A stretch of 64,000 bases of DNA from Bombyx mori. Lineage: Eukaryota > Arthropoda > Insecta > Lepidoptera > Bombycidae. Below the pieces are notes generated by a model. It was not told where the DNA came from. It saw nothing but the letters and a program-made list of their open reading frames with translations, and did not search any database. The stretch spans positions 13,551,001 to 13,615,000 of the forward strand of contig NC_085119.1 in the NCBI RefSeq assembly GCF_030269925.1, in the 5' to 3' direction. Each line of letters opens with the position of its first letter. The first letter of the stretch is position 1. Below, in pieces: positions 32,314 to 42,514 of this stretch. The position numbers and the translations under genes are program-made.

Positions 32314-32747
32314 AGCCATCGTCAAACAGAACGCGTACTTAGCGCCGCGTACTTAACGTCGCGCTCTTCTAATTGACTAGATGAGTCTAACGCTCCTTGA
32401 CGCAACGCATTCGCCAAATCATAGTGCCTTTCGATAGCAGTGTGAAAATTTAAAAGTATTAAGAAATCGAGTGATTCAGATGTGGCATTGTATAAGCATG
32501 GGTATTTTCTAACTATTTATATCATTTTTTCGGGCATTCAGTCGGAAGCTAAAATAAAATTTGTAAAAAATTACAACGCCTGACGTCAAAGCGTCCTAAC
32601 GCTGCGACAGAGCGCTGCGTACTTGTAGCCCTGGGGCTCTGTTTGACGGTATGTTACCATAGTAGTACAACACATCTCGGCGTCATAGCGCGGCGTCAAT
32701 TTAGCGCTCTGACGCGCGCTAATTACGCGTTCCGTTTGACGAAGGCT
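32314..32747. mobile_element. 434-bp MITE with TTAA target duplication
   Basis: The left end starts AGCCATCGTCAAACAGAACG and the right end, reverse-complemented, starts AGCCTTCGTCAAACGGAACG. The match continues through GCGTA-TTAGCGC, giving inverted repeats of at least 30 bases. TTAA flanks both sides (32310-32313 and 32748-32751). TTAA duplication is typical of piggyBac-type elements, also known for Kolobok. The terminus does not start with CCC or CCY as most piggyBac ends do, so the superfamily is inference. The interior is rich in GCGC-type motifs and contains no ORF. Confidence 0.85.
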
Positions 32748-32962
32748 TTAAGCCGTTGAATTTCCTTGATACTTTAAATGGTCACTATCGAAATTCACCA
32801 AGTCCTTTACATTAAAACAGGTCTTTTCGCTCTAATGATGATGATTACGTAACTAGTGCGAAAAGCAGCCAATTATTTCACATTCTTGTATATCATAATT
32901 GTGTGTACTAATCAAAACAAATATTCACGATTGACTTCCATGGTGAAGGATTAACATCTATA

Positions 32963-34269
32963 ACTAGTCAGGTCATAAGTATTGTCACACAGTAAAAACT
33001 TTTCTTTTAGAATGCTGGCCACAAAAAAGTTTATTGAATTCGAATTTCGAATTGTTCATGAAAATAAAAATGTATACTTTTAGAACTTTTACTCATTTTT
33101 AAATATGGAGTGGACGCTTAAAGAAGACCGTGTTGCAGTTATTGCGTTGCATCGTTGCGGTTACGCGCCAATTCAAATTTTTAACATACTGAAAAATTTG
33201 AATATAACCAAAAGATTCGTTTATCGTACCATCAAACGATACAATGAAGACTCTTGTGTAGATGACAGGTCAAGAAGTGGTCGCCCTCGGTCTGTTCGGA
33301 CTCCAGCAGTGATAAAAGCTGTGAAGGCGCGAATTCAAAGAAATCCCAAACGTAAGCAGAAACTGTTGGCCCTTCAGATGGGGTTAAGCAGAACCACGGT
33401 GAAAAGGGTGTTAAATGAAGACTTAGGGCTTCGGGCATATCGAAGAAAAACAGGACATCGTTTGAATGCTCGTCTAATGGACCTGAGACTGAAGAGATGC
33501 CGCGCTTTGTTGAAGCGGTACGCGGGAAAAAAATATCGGGAAATTCTCTTTTCGGATGAAAATTTTTTTACCGTAGAAGAGAGCTACAACTAACAAAATG
33601 ATAAGGTGTACGCACACAGTAGTGAAGAAGCGAACAACCGTATTCCGCGTGTCCAACGAGGTCAATTTCCATCCTCGCTCATGGTATGGTCGGGAGTTTC
33701 TTATTGGGGCTTAAACGAGGGACATTTTTGTGAGAAAGGTGTAAAAACGAATGCAGTTGTGTATCAAAATACAGTCCTGTCGAACCTTGTGGAACCTGTT
33801 TCTCATACCATGTTCAATAACAGGCACTGGGTATTCCAACAAGATTCGGCGCCAGCTCATAGAGCGAAGAGCACACAAGACTGGCTGGCGGCGCGTGAAA
33901 TCGACTTCATCCGGCACGAAGACTGGCCCTCCTCCAGTCCAGATTTGAATCCGTTAGATTACAAGATATGGCAACACTTGGAGGAAAAGGCGTGCTCAAA
34001 GCCTCATCCCAATTTGGAGTCACTCAAGACATCCTTGATTAAGGCAGCCGCCGATATTGACATGAACCTCGTTCGTGCTGCGATAGACGACTGGCCGCGC
34101 AGATTGAAGGCCTGTATTCAAAATCACGGAGGTCATTTTAAATAAACTTTAGTGTCATAAGAATCTATGTTTTGTTAAGTTCATTTTGGTATATGAATGG
34201 TTACATAATGAATAAACTTGTTTCAATTATTTTACATTAAACTGTGACAGAATTTATGACCTGACTAGG
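32963..34269 (+). mobile_element. Tc1/mariner (DD37D) element, copy 3, best preserved
   Basis: This is 1307 bp between TA dinucleotides (32961-32962 and 34270-34271). The left terminus is ACTAGTCAGGTCATAAGTAT and the right, on the minus strand, is CCTAGTCAGGTCATAAATTC, with TTGTCACA/CTGTCACA following. Both termini look functional. It is inserted in the 5' tip of a Helitron, in the same short TATATA stretch as copy 2. Confidence 0.95.
33105..34145 (+). pseudogene. Mariner transposase, full length but for one nonsense codon
   Basis: A 346-codon frame from ATG (33105) to TAA (34145), the usual length for this superfamily. Residues 1-50 form a paired-like helix-turn-helix (starting MEWTLKEDRVAVIALHR), followed by a GRPR linker near residue 80 and a second DNA-binding region to about 120. 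The catalytic triad is Asp151 (ILFSDE), Asp247 (QQDSAPAHR) and Asp285 (NPLDYKIW). There are 37 residues between the second and third, hence DD37D, the maT or ITmD37D group. Codon 163 (33591-33593) is TAA where copies 1 and 2 have AAA (Lys), a single A-to-T change, so any product stops after the first catalytic Asp. Everything else reads through, implying inactivation more recent than that of copies 1 and 2, or relaxed decay. Confidence 0.95.
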
Positions 34270-34855
34270 TATATATAAAAATGAATTGCTGTTCGTTAGT
34301 CTCCCTAAAACACGAGAACGGATGGACCGATTTGGCTAATTTTAGTCTTGAATTATTCGTGGAAGTCCAGAGAAGATTTAAAAGGTAAATAAATATGAAA
34401 ATGCTCGGAATTAAATAAAAATAACAATTTTGTTTTCCCTCTGATGTGTCCCCCGTCGGACGGATTCCTTTTGTTTGTTTTAAGTTTATTTTATACAAAA
34501 GTTTAGGTCTTTTATTTATCAATTGAGGCACTACGAAGTCTACCGGGTCAGTTAGTCGCGTAATAAAAATGAAACCCACAAAATTATAATTTGCGTAATT
34601 ACTGGTGGTAGGAAGGACCTCTTGTGAGTCCGCACGGGTAGGTACCACCACCCCACCTATTTCTGCCGTGAAGCAGTAATGCGTTTCGGTTTGAAGGGTG
34701 GGGCAACCGTTGTATTTAACTATACTTGAGGCCTTAGAACTTATATCTCAAGGTGGGTGGCGGATTTACGTTGTAGATATCTATAGGCTCCAGTAACCAC
34801 TTAACACTAACCAGGTGGGCTGTGAATTCGTCCACCCATCTAAGCAATAAAAAAA

Positions 34856-35124
34856 ATCAAAAACAGCCTCCAACTCAAAAAATGAGTAAGCTAAATATCA
34901 ATGATATATAATAAGCTTAAGCTGATACTAAGAATTTGTTTGAATACATTATTAACGATGTTATTGTCTGCAAAGCGTAAGTTCAAGCAAATGTTTAAAA
35001 TATGTAACTTTTAATGATCGTCTTGTATAATATACAAACAAATTTGTTTACCTGTTTTCGAGGTACTTACAAAAAGAGTACAGTTCGGATCGTTTACCCT
35101 AATAAATACTTTGTTAAATAAAAA
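34856..35124. other. Unassigned sequence
   Basis: No feature recognised. Confidence 0.4.
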
Positions 35125-35280
35125 GACGTAGCGTGGGTAGGCCTCCCACAAGATGGGCCGACGATCTATTGAGGTTCGCGAGGATCCTCTGGATGCGGGC
35201 AGCTCAGGACCGATCTTTGTGGCGAGGCTTGGGGGAGGCCTATGTCCAGCAGTGGACGTCTGTGGGCTGATAAGAAGAAA
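35125..35280 (+). mobile_element. RTE-like LINE, C-terminal codons and 3' end
   Basis: One frame from about 35132 encodes the motifs GRPPTRWADDL, AAQDRSLWRGLGEAYVQQW and a stop after TSVG. This is the conserved C-terminus found behind the reverse transcriptase of RTE-type LINEs in insects. Only the last 45 or so codons remain and the tail is GATAAGAAGAAAA. Reverse transcriptase and endonuclease domains are absent, so it is inert. Confidence 0.8.
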
Positions 35281-35498
35281 ATACAGGTTGCATCTTAATT
35301 TTATGTAAACATGCTCAATTGTCCGTGCTCCTCGTATCTGAGGATCGTAACCACATCCATCCATGGGCTTCGTCCTCATGATTTTGTGTCATCTCGTCTT
35401 CAATCACCTAGCAGTTTTGCTAGTACTAGTTATGTTTCAGGAGCATAAACTTAAAAATTATTTCTCGAAAGTTTCCAATTGCACAAGAACCAAAATAA
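35281..35498. other. Unassigned sequence
   Basis: No feature recognised. A minus-strand frame across 35011-35379 is antisense to the LINE end. Confidence 0.45.
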
Positions 35499-35712
35499 TC
35501 ATTACATAGTATAAAACAAAGTCGCTTTCACTGTCTCTATATCCCTATGTTTGCTTAAATCTTTAAAATTATGCAACGGATTTTGATGCGGTTTTTTTTT
35601 ATAGATAAAGTGATTGAAGAGGAAGGTTTATATGTATAATAGCACCCAATAAATAGTGGAGAAATCAATAATAAGTTACAGTTTCCGAAGCGAAGCGAGG
35701 GCGGGTCGCTCG
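35499..35712 (+). mobile_element. Short non-autonomous Helitron (CATAGTATAAAAC type), 214 bp
   Basis: A|TCATTACATAGTATAAAAC start; interior GCAACGGATTTTGATGCGG; end CCGAAGCGAAGCGAGGGCGG-GTCGCTCG before T. The 3' end is the same as in the short copies at 21278 and 61992 while the 5' end differs, so Helitron ends are shared between families. A near-identical element lies at 51043-51261. Confidence 0.88.
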
Positions 35713-36470
35713 TGAAGGTATAAAAGCTATATACGAACCTTGCCAGGCACAATAAACCTAAAAAGCATTTGACAGAAATCTAAGTTTACTTATTGTAAAA
35801 CAGTGATTTCCATTTTATTGAGTGCCATCAAAGATATTCGATGTTTGACGATCAAACTACTTTGAGATGACAGAAAAAAATGTATAGGACATTTTCATCG
35901 ATATAACATTACAATTGAGAGTAATATTCTATCGCATTTGAGAAGTCAACCCCATATTTATATCGTAGTTGGTGACTACATTCACTTAATAAATACTACG
36001 ATTAGAAATACCTTATAAGCAACTGCCAGCCAATGTGTAAATCCTGTGATTAGCAAAAAAAAGTCTAGTTTCATCACTAAGTACAAATTCCGCGAAATAT
36101 ATTTTGCATTTGATTTTACTAATTTATTTATTTATTTACTTCACGTGTATATTTTCGATATACCTACAAGAGCAAATCCTAACCTAACACTTAAGTGTGT
36201 AAGTATACGAAAGAACTTAACTAAACACTTCCTACGCCGGCCTTTTTAGAGTATCAGCCCTTTAAATTATGAATAAATTTAATCATCAGGTAACGAGTGG
36301 AAGTGTCGCGACCCTTGTGCTTTATGAAATAACGCTCGAGGCAACGAGCTGTTATTCATGAACGTTCCTTTGTGATCCACAGAAAGCGGATTTGGCCCTT
36401 TGAGTTTTAAAGTCCCTCGCAAAAAAGCCGCGGATGCGGGTCTTTAAATTTTATAAATACTTAATATTTA
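35713..36470. other. Unassigned sequence
   Basis: No gene or repeat recognised. Confidence 0.4.
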
Positions 36471-36745
36471 CTGACTGACTCGGTGGTGCGGTAGTTAGCG
36501 GCCCTGACTGTTGTGCCGAGGGTAGTGGGTTCGATTCCCGCATCGGACAAACATTCGTGTGATGAAAAAGTTTGTTTGTTCTTCGTCTGGGTGCGTATTA
36601 TCTATATATGTATATATTTAAATGTATAAAAGTATGTATGTCAGTCTCTGGTAGGTACCCATAACACAGGTAATCCTAAATTGGGGCCGTATGACCGTGC
36701 GTGATTCGTTCCCAGTTATTTATTTATTTATGTTATTTATTTACT
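36471..36745 (+). mobile_element. tRNA-derived SINE, SINE2 copy
   Basis: Head CTGACTGACTCGGTGGTGCG; A-box-like GGTGGTGCGGTAGTTAGC (36482-36499); B box GGGTTCGATTCCC (about 36527-36539), which fits the consensus well; body with GTTTGTTCTTCGTCTGGG and AACACAGGTAATCC; tail of TTAT repeats. It is better preserved than the 11040-11308 copy. Confidence 0.87.
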
Positions 36746-37555
36746 ACTTAGAACGCTTAGATTAATTAGCTACGTTTCGCTGTCTATTCGTGTTTATGAA
36801 AATACTTATTTAAGTGAATCAACAGGCGTAGGATGCCGACAAAAGCCCTCGTCATGTCCTAAGTTTAAATTCATCGAGAAAACTATTCGCGATCTCGTAA
36901 TACGATGAAGACAAATATAGAAATATTAATTTAGTCGACAATGAAGTAACTCATTTAATTTCACATTCGCAATGAGTTTGTGAGGATTAATGATAATTAT
37001 CATTAGTAGAGGCATTATGTTTGAAAGTAATTAGTTTGTGGCACGGACAATGTTCACTGTTTATCCCGGCACAAAACCGCGGGCTATTTAACATGGGATT
37101 ATTATAAATCTATAGGATTTCGGTACCTTTGCCAGGGACGAAATGAATGTTTAATATCAAATATCGGAGTTGAAATATACTATGAAGCAGTTTTAATAGT
37201 TTGCTTTAATATCAGCTTTGTTTTAATAGTTCAACGGAAACAATATTGTAATTTTTATGCAGAAAACAGTAGACAGCTTGTTTTGTTCACTAAAATTCAA
37301 TATCAGATACGTAAAAGACTTTGATTGGTTTTGTTTTGGAGCCCATAAAGAGTTGAGAATCATTCTGTTCCGTTAACTGATAACTTCGTTCATTTTCAAC
37401 TTTTTTCATTGTTAAAGGAAGAACCAATCGGTCAGAAACAAGATAAGTCTATTGTGTTTCTTTCCGGTACTTTTTAGGGCTACGGATCTTCTTTCTAATT
37501 TTAAGCCAAAGTTCGATTGAATTTTCCCGATCCTATATTAACCGCGTTTTGTTTA
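36746..37555. other. Unassigned sequence
   Basis: No gene or repeat recognised. Confidence 0.4.
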
Positions 37556-37668
37556 TTACCCTTGTAGGCAGTCAAACGTGCAACCCACCTGATGGTGAGT
37601 GCTTACCGTCGCTCATGGACATCAGCAATGCCAGGTGTACTGCCAAGCCGCTGCTTAAAAATTAAATT
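37556..37668 (-). mobile_element. LINE 3' tail, family J, diverged
   Basis: On the minus strand AGCGGCTTGGCAGTACACC and CACCATCAGGTGGGTTGCA, ending CAAGGGTAATAAA. Confidence 0.82.
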
Positions 37669-37687
37669 ATAATTTTTTTAACTTTTT

Positions 37688-38035
37688 GGAACGAAGTTCC
37701 TTATGAAACGATGCGGAGGGGTACGTCCGTAACGTAAGATTTTTATTAGTAATGCACACAGTGTACGACTTAATTTTGTAATAACGTACAAAAAATAACA
37801 AATTTTTTTATCATTCATTGACCACGATCTCAGAGCGTTCGTTTGCGCAATACACTAACTCTTATGCAAACAATCGTGAATGAAGTGTACCACAATAAGT
37901 TCGCACGTTACCGAATGACCGTGGGTTGTTGCGAAACCTCCAGTTTTATTTTCTTCATACCTCGAATTAACATTAATATTTTTATAATAAGGAACTTCGT
38001 TCCTATCCGGTGTCCCACGACACCACACATCTTTT
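37688..38035 (-). mobile_element. Unclassified repeat 'X', complete-looking copy
   Basis: It is bounded at the left by GGAACGAAGTTCC (37688-37700) and near the right by GGAACTTCGTTCC, then ATCCGGTGTCCCACGAC and ACACCACACATC. Reverse-complemented, it aligns with 6842-7185 at both ends, but the central roughly 150 bases differ, so X has a variable core. The core carries a 93-codon frame with no domain. Confidence 0.78.
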
Positions 38036-38779
38036 TTATTTATTTAATATACAACACTGATTTGACTATCTCAAAATGGCATTTTAAATTAATTTACCTT
38101 TTTTTTTCTTTCTGCCAATCCTAGGTCAACATTCACACTGTAATATCTGTGCGACTCTGTAACCAATTAACAACGCACACGCATTGTGTTCTACCGCTCT
38201 AGTGCAATTATGAGCGGAATTTATTACGCTAATTTTACCTACTACATTAAACTTTAGCTATTGTATTTCAGAGTTTATAATGACCCAAATCTAATCGATC
38301 GGAAGATGGTTTCAATTATCGCTAAAATTCTCATTAACGAAACTTACTCCGGCCCTGTCCGATGTGAAATACTGGGCTAAGCATCGGGATCCAGGCGGAT
38401 CGTAGGTAGATTAATGCGCTTCAAATCGTCATTAGGAAATTTAATGATCTGCGTATAATATTACTTTATAATAGTACTGGTATGTGTATTTATAGTGGAG
38501 CGTATTTATAATATGTAATACCGAATTCCACACTACGCCCTGTGGCTCACGATTATTGATAAGATTACTTCGATCCTCCACAGTAAAAGACACACAGAGA
38601 AAAACACATATATAGAATATATAGAATAAGATGGATACATACTTCGAAAATTCGAGTGATTTTTGTACCCGATTTCCAACTAGTTTGTAGAATCTACATC
38701 ACCAGAGTTCTATCACAAAGGCATAAATGACCTTCCTATTAGATGGCTGAAATGTATAGATAACAATGGTAGATATTTT
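38036..38779. other. Unassigned sequence
   Basis: No gene or repeat recognised. Confidence 0.4.
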
Positions 38780-39155
38780 TATTAAATAAACCGCATGTTC
38801 CATGGGGAGTGCTGTGAGGAATTGTTCGAGATGATACCAAAGTCTCGTTTTTACCATCGCACCGCCCGCCACCGGAGTAGAGTTCATCCATACTACCTGG
38901 AGCCACTGCGATCATCCACAGTGCGTTTCCAGAGATCTTTTTTGCCACGTACCATCCGCCTATGGAATGAGCTCCCCTCCACGGTGTTTCCCGAGCGCTA
39001 TGACATGTCCTTCTTCAAACGAAGCTTGTAGAGAGTATTAAGCGGTAGGCAGCGGCTTGGCTCTGCCCCTGGCATTGCTGACGTCCATGGGCGACGGTAA
39101 CCACTCACCATCAGGTGGGCCGTATGCTCGTCTGCCTACAAAGGCAATAGAAAAA
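38780..39155 (+). mobile_element. LINE (family J), 5'-truncated copy with ORF end
   Basis: About 375 bases comprising the C-terminal codons, the 3' untranslated part (GGCTTGGCTCTGCCCCTGG, CCATCAGGTGGGCC) and the A-rich tail. Confidence 0.9.
38795..39031 (+). pseudogene. C-terminus of a Jockey/CR1-type reverse transcriptase ORF
   Basis: In one frame the motifs ARHRSRVHPYYLEPLRSST, RFQRSFLPRTIRLWNELPS and a final YDMSFFKRSL before the stop codon are readable. The pattern 'F-x-R-T-x-x-L-W-N-x-L-P ... F-K' just before the stop is the standard ending of Jockey/CR1-type LINE polyproteins. The endonuclease and reverse transcriptase domains are missing and an in-frame stop lies at 38783-38785, so this is a dead 5'-truncated copy. 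The ATG at 38795 is only the first internal Met and not a real start. The 62873-63215 copy shows the same region with frameshifts. Confidence 0.82.
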
Positions 39156-39276
39156 AAAAATATGTTTCGAAAAAATACGAAAACGAACGTAAAAAACGAA
39201 TTTAAATTTTTCAGTACAAATCGACAATTTCATACTTTAACCCCTAATAATAACGTACGACCAATAGTTTAAATAA

Positions 39277-39567
39277 TCTCTATTTATAAAAATGAATTGC
39301 TGTTCGTTAGTCTCGCTATAACTCAAGAACGGCTGAACCGAATTGGTTGACTAATTTGGTCTTGAATTATTTGTGGAAATCCAGAGAAGGTTTAAAAGGT
39401 AGATAAATATGAAAATGCTCAAAATGAAATAAAAATAACAATTTTGTTTTCCCTTTGAAGTGTCCCCCGTCGGACGGATTCCTTTTGTTTGCTTTAAGTT
39501 TATTTTATACAAAAGCTTAGATCTTTTAACTATCGATTGAGGCACTACGAAGTCAGTGGTCAGCTAG
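39277..39567 (+). mobile_element. Non-autonomous Helitron, uninterrupted 291-bp copy
   Basis: A|TCTCTATTTATAAAAATG start, GTTCGTTAGTCTCGC, CTATCGATTGAGGCACTACG, end GGTCAGCTAG before T. It shows what the mariner-bearing copies looked like before interruption. Confidence 0.92.
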
Positions 39568-40209
39568 TCGCATATAAAAATACATGAAAAGCACAATAAT
39601 AATTTCTCAAACGTTTTCGTGTTTTAGTTCGTTATTACACATAATATTACTGTAAAATCAATTAAGTTACATTACTGGAGCGTACCGTGGCACGTCTCAA
39701 TGATTTGAATAGTTCCCGGGCAGCCGCTCGTCTGAGAGCATTCGCCGTTTCAAATTACATTATCATTTTCATCGCATGTTGAATACAGTCACTCACAAAG
39801 TGAAAAAGTATTACCGAAATAATTTTATTCATTATAGTGTATTCATATAATACGTGACGCATTTTAAATATTTCATCATATTTAAGTTCTCATGTTGTTA
39901 AGTTTCATTGGATTTATTTTTTTAGTTTTCTTCGTTTGATCAAACTTTATATATGTGTGTATTGTTTTATATATACATTTTTTCTATATTTTTGAATGTC
40001 TTGCATAAAAAATTAATGATTATTTAAATGATACTATTCAGGTCAGGAAATCAGGTTGAATAGGATGCACTGTTGTGTCTTAAGCTTGAAAACTTGGATG
40101 GAAATACAGACAAAATATCCGTAAATGTATTTAAAACTTATTAAATAAAAACTATCGGATGCTTCCTTCTTTTTGTTATGGCTATCTGGTCTTGTACGGT
40201 CTATTGGGT
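39568..40209. other. Unassigned sequence
   Basis: No gene or repeat recognised. Confidence 0.4.
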
Positions 40210-40430
40210 ACGCTCATATGGGTGGTTAATTAACGACCTTAGTAGCTACTGAGGCCCATAGGCATCAACAACGGAGAGCCCCCCACCCACCTTGAGACAT
40301 TAGTTCTATGTCTTAGTTTTATACGCCTCACCTTTCAAACAGAAACGCATTTCTGTTTCCAAGCAGAAATAGGTAAGGTGCTAGAACCTACGCATGCGGA
40401 CTCGTAAGACTCAATAGCACCAGTATAATC
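40210..40430 (-). mobile_element. Old Bm1 body
   Basis: The minus strand has ACTGGTGCTATTGAGTC, ACGAGTCCGCATGCGTAGG and ACCTATTTCTGCTTGG in Bm1 order, with many substitutions. It also starts at the recurrent boundary. Confidence 0.75.
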
Positions 40431-40763
40431 TTGTAACATTAATGACAGCAAAATGTGATGACAATTTATGCAATAAAAAAAATTAAAAAAATTCTGGGCC
40501 TCGAATATGATAAGTCTGAAAGTTTGTTTTTGAACTAAAAAATTTTAACAAACTGAATTTACTACTACTACGGATGCAAAAACCAATTTCTCTAAGAGAA
40601 GTATTGATTGAGCCTAAACCATGTATACGATAGTGTTCTTCCATCATAAAAGCTTCCGTGGAGCATTGATGTACCGATAATATTGCAACTATGTTGAAAA
40701 TTTTCGCATTAACTATTAAAACATTGCGAATCCGCAAGAGTGAGTACCGCAATCCATTTCTGT

Positions 40764-41193
40764 CGGGAAATAGGTACGTATTTGAGAAGTTAAGATATCA
40801 TTATCTTTTTAATTTATTAGTATCACTCATGAACACCAGCATTATCTGAGATACTATAAATCCGCAGCCAACCGCTGAAGAATCTTACCGAATTTCTTTT
40901 GAGCAAAAAATTTAGAACGCTTTTGCGATTTTGGGTTGGGTTGTTTGGTTCCAAGTTTAGTATTAGCACTCCCATATCGAGAAATAGGCACGTATTTGAG
41001 AAGGTTAGATATCGTTATCTTTTTAATTTATTAGTATCACTCATGAACATCAGCATTATGTGAGATACTATAAATCCGCAGTCAACCGCAAAAGAATCTT
41101 CCCGAATTTCGTTTTGAGCAAAAAATTTAGAACGCTTTTGCGATTTTGGGTTGGTTTGTTTGGTTCCAATTTTAGTATTAGCACTCCCATATA
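40764..41193. repeat. 214-bp tandem duplication
   Basis: Two head-to-tail units, 40764-40977 and 40978-41193. Each contains AAATAGG-ACGTATTTGAGAAG, ATTAGTATCACTCATGAAC, AATTTAGAACGCTTTTGCG and ATTAGCACTCCCATAT. They differ by roughly a dozen substitutions and small indels. The unit contains no recognised element. Confidence 0.93.
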
Positions 41194-41993
41194 GTATTGC
41201 AACTTCTTAGAAACCCAATCTAATTACAGAATTGACCTCATATATCGAAATTGATAGCATTCCCGTTGCGATTTCTATACAAATGGGTTCTATACAGTTT
41301 GTTACGTCAAATTTATTTTCATTATATTTCATTTAGTCTTTATTGTACTCGTGCAACCCGCTTCGGTTCCGTAACGCATTTTGTATACGAGGTACGCCTT
41401 AAGGATCATTTAGGCAAAACAAATGTAGGTGTGTGAGATGCAAAACTACTGATGTCCGTTTTAAGCGGGAATTTACAAGGGAGAACTTTTAAGCACAGAA
41501 AAAAATACTTTTTTTTGTATTTTTGTGTTCGTCCATACCAATTCCGTATAACGTGAAGCGGAGATCAAACTGACGACAAAATGCAAATCTATGCGACGGT
41601 TCGACTTCTTCGATGTGAAGGATTTGTGGGAAATTTTCGTGAATTACCAACTCGATTCTATTCGAGTCGTATTTCAAAGTTTGAGGGCATTGAAATGTGA
41701 AATTATTTTTGCCACTATGCATTGAGTGATTGATGAAGAGATTGAAGAGTCGGGTGCGAGAATTTTAAGTTTACTATAATCTAATAATTGTACTAAAACT
41801 TTACAAGTTTTAAAATTGAGCTGAAAGAATGAAAAACTATAGTCACAATGAATATTACAAAGTAACCATTAATGACTGATTAATTAAAAAAATACCACAA
41901 TCCCCAAAATATACCTTGCTGAAACATTTTTCTCCACTTTAACCACCCATTATTCATTTCGCGTTCTTATTTGAAAATATAGAACGGATATTA
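41194..41993. other. Unassigned sequence with one unrecognised ORF
   Basis: A 77-codon minus-strand frame (41489-41722) has a composition less AT-driven than most here (segments such as HENFPQILHIEEVEPSHRF). No family is recognised and the flanks give no splice or promoter support. Confidence 0.3.
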
Positions 41994-42106
41994 CGGTAGG
42001 CAGCGTCTTGGCTCTGCCCCTGGCATTGCTAAAGTCCGTGGGCGACGGTAACCACTCACCATCAGGTGGGCCGTATTCTCGTCTGCCTACAAGGGCAATA
42101 AAAAAA
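41994..42106 (+). mobile_element. LINE 3' tail, family J
   Basis: GGCAGCGTCTTGGCTCTGCC to GCCTACAAGGGCAATAAAAA. Confidence 0.87.
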
Positions 42107-42514
42107 ATATTATATATACATTTACGAGTTTAAAACGCACCACTCGCGAAAAGGGCTTCTAAAATATTAAGACTTATCGAATGATGCCCGCCCCACACGC
42201 TTACGTAATAATATACGTCAAGTAATTTTCTATTGGTGGCTTAAGTATAGTATATGAGAACAGCTCTCGAGGACCGAGACTGTTGGTAGGGTTGTTCTGC
42301 CGCTATTTTATTAAAAACCTCAGTCGATTCGTCTATTTCCCTAATGTCTTTGCATCACACTCAATTTACAAGGATTCGAAATCAAGTGACGCCCGTAATC
42401 CACAGTCTCGCGGGCATAGTTGAGGCGACGGCGCGTTAAGTTGCTTTTCTCGTCGCTTCCTAAAAAAAATAGTAAATTTCCTAACACGACAAGTATTTAG
42501 CTGGGACGGCTGAT

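Larger units (their letters stand above)
32957..34555 (+). mobile_element. Non-autonomous Helitron (middle layer) carrying mariner copy 3
   Basis: It starts TCTA at 32957 directly after the A of the Bm1 (AACA|TC). After the mariner it resumes TATAAAAATGAATTGCTG and ends GGTCAGTTAG at 34555 before TCGCG of the Bm1. Removing the mariner and one TA restores TCTATATATAAAAATG, as in the copy at 53358-53641. The last four bases are TTAG rather than CTAG. Confidence 0.9.
32915..34855 (+). mobile_element. Bm1 split by a Helitron (outer layer of a nest)
   Basis: Left remnant 32915-32956: AATATTCACGATTGACTTCC and GGTGAAGGATTAACA. Right remnant 34556-34855: TCGCGTAATAAAAATG, then the body from ACTGGTGGTAGGA to the poly-A tail. 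Joined, they give the uninterrupted Bm1 middle block. A 4-base duplication (AGGA) lies near 34612. Confidence 0.9.

Noticed and set aside
33232..33438. Minus-strand frame across the mariner
   Set aside because: Antisense shadow of the transposase; the sense strand has the catalytic motifs.
34265..34651. 128-codon minus-strand open frame
   Set aside because: It is antisense read-through of the Helitron 3' part and the Bm1 body. The same peptide pieces recur wherever these repeats occur.
40764..41193. Direct repeats as a possible CRISPR-like array
   Set aside because: Only two 214-bp adjacent units with no spacers, in a eukaryotic genome.
41489..41722. 77-codon minus-strand ORF as a host gene
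   Set aside because: No recognisable family, no splice or promoter context; kept only as an unassigned note.
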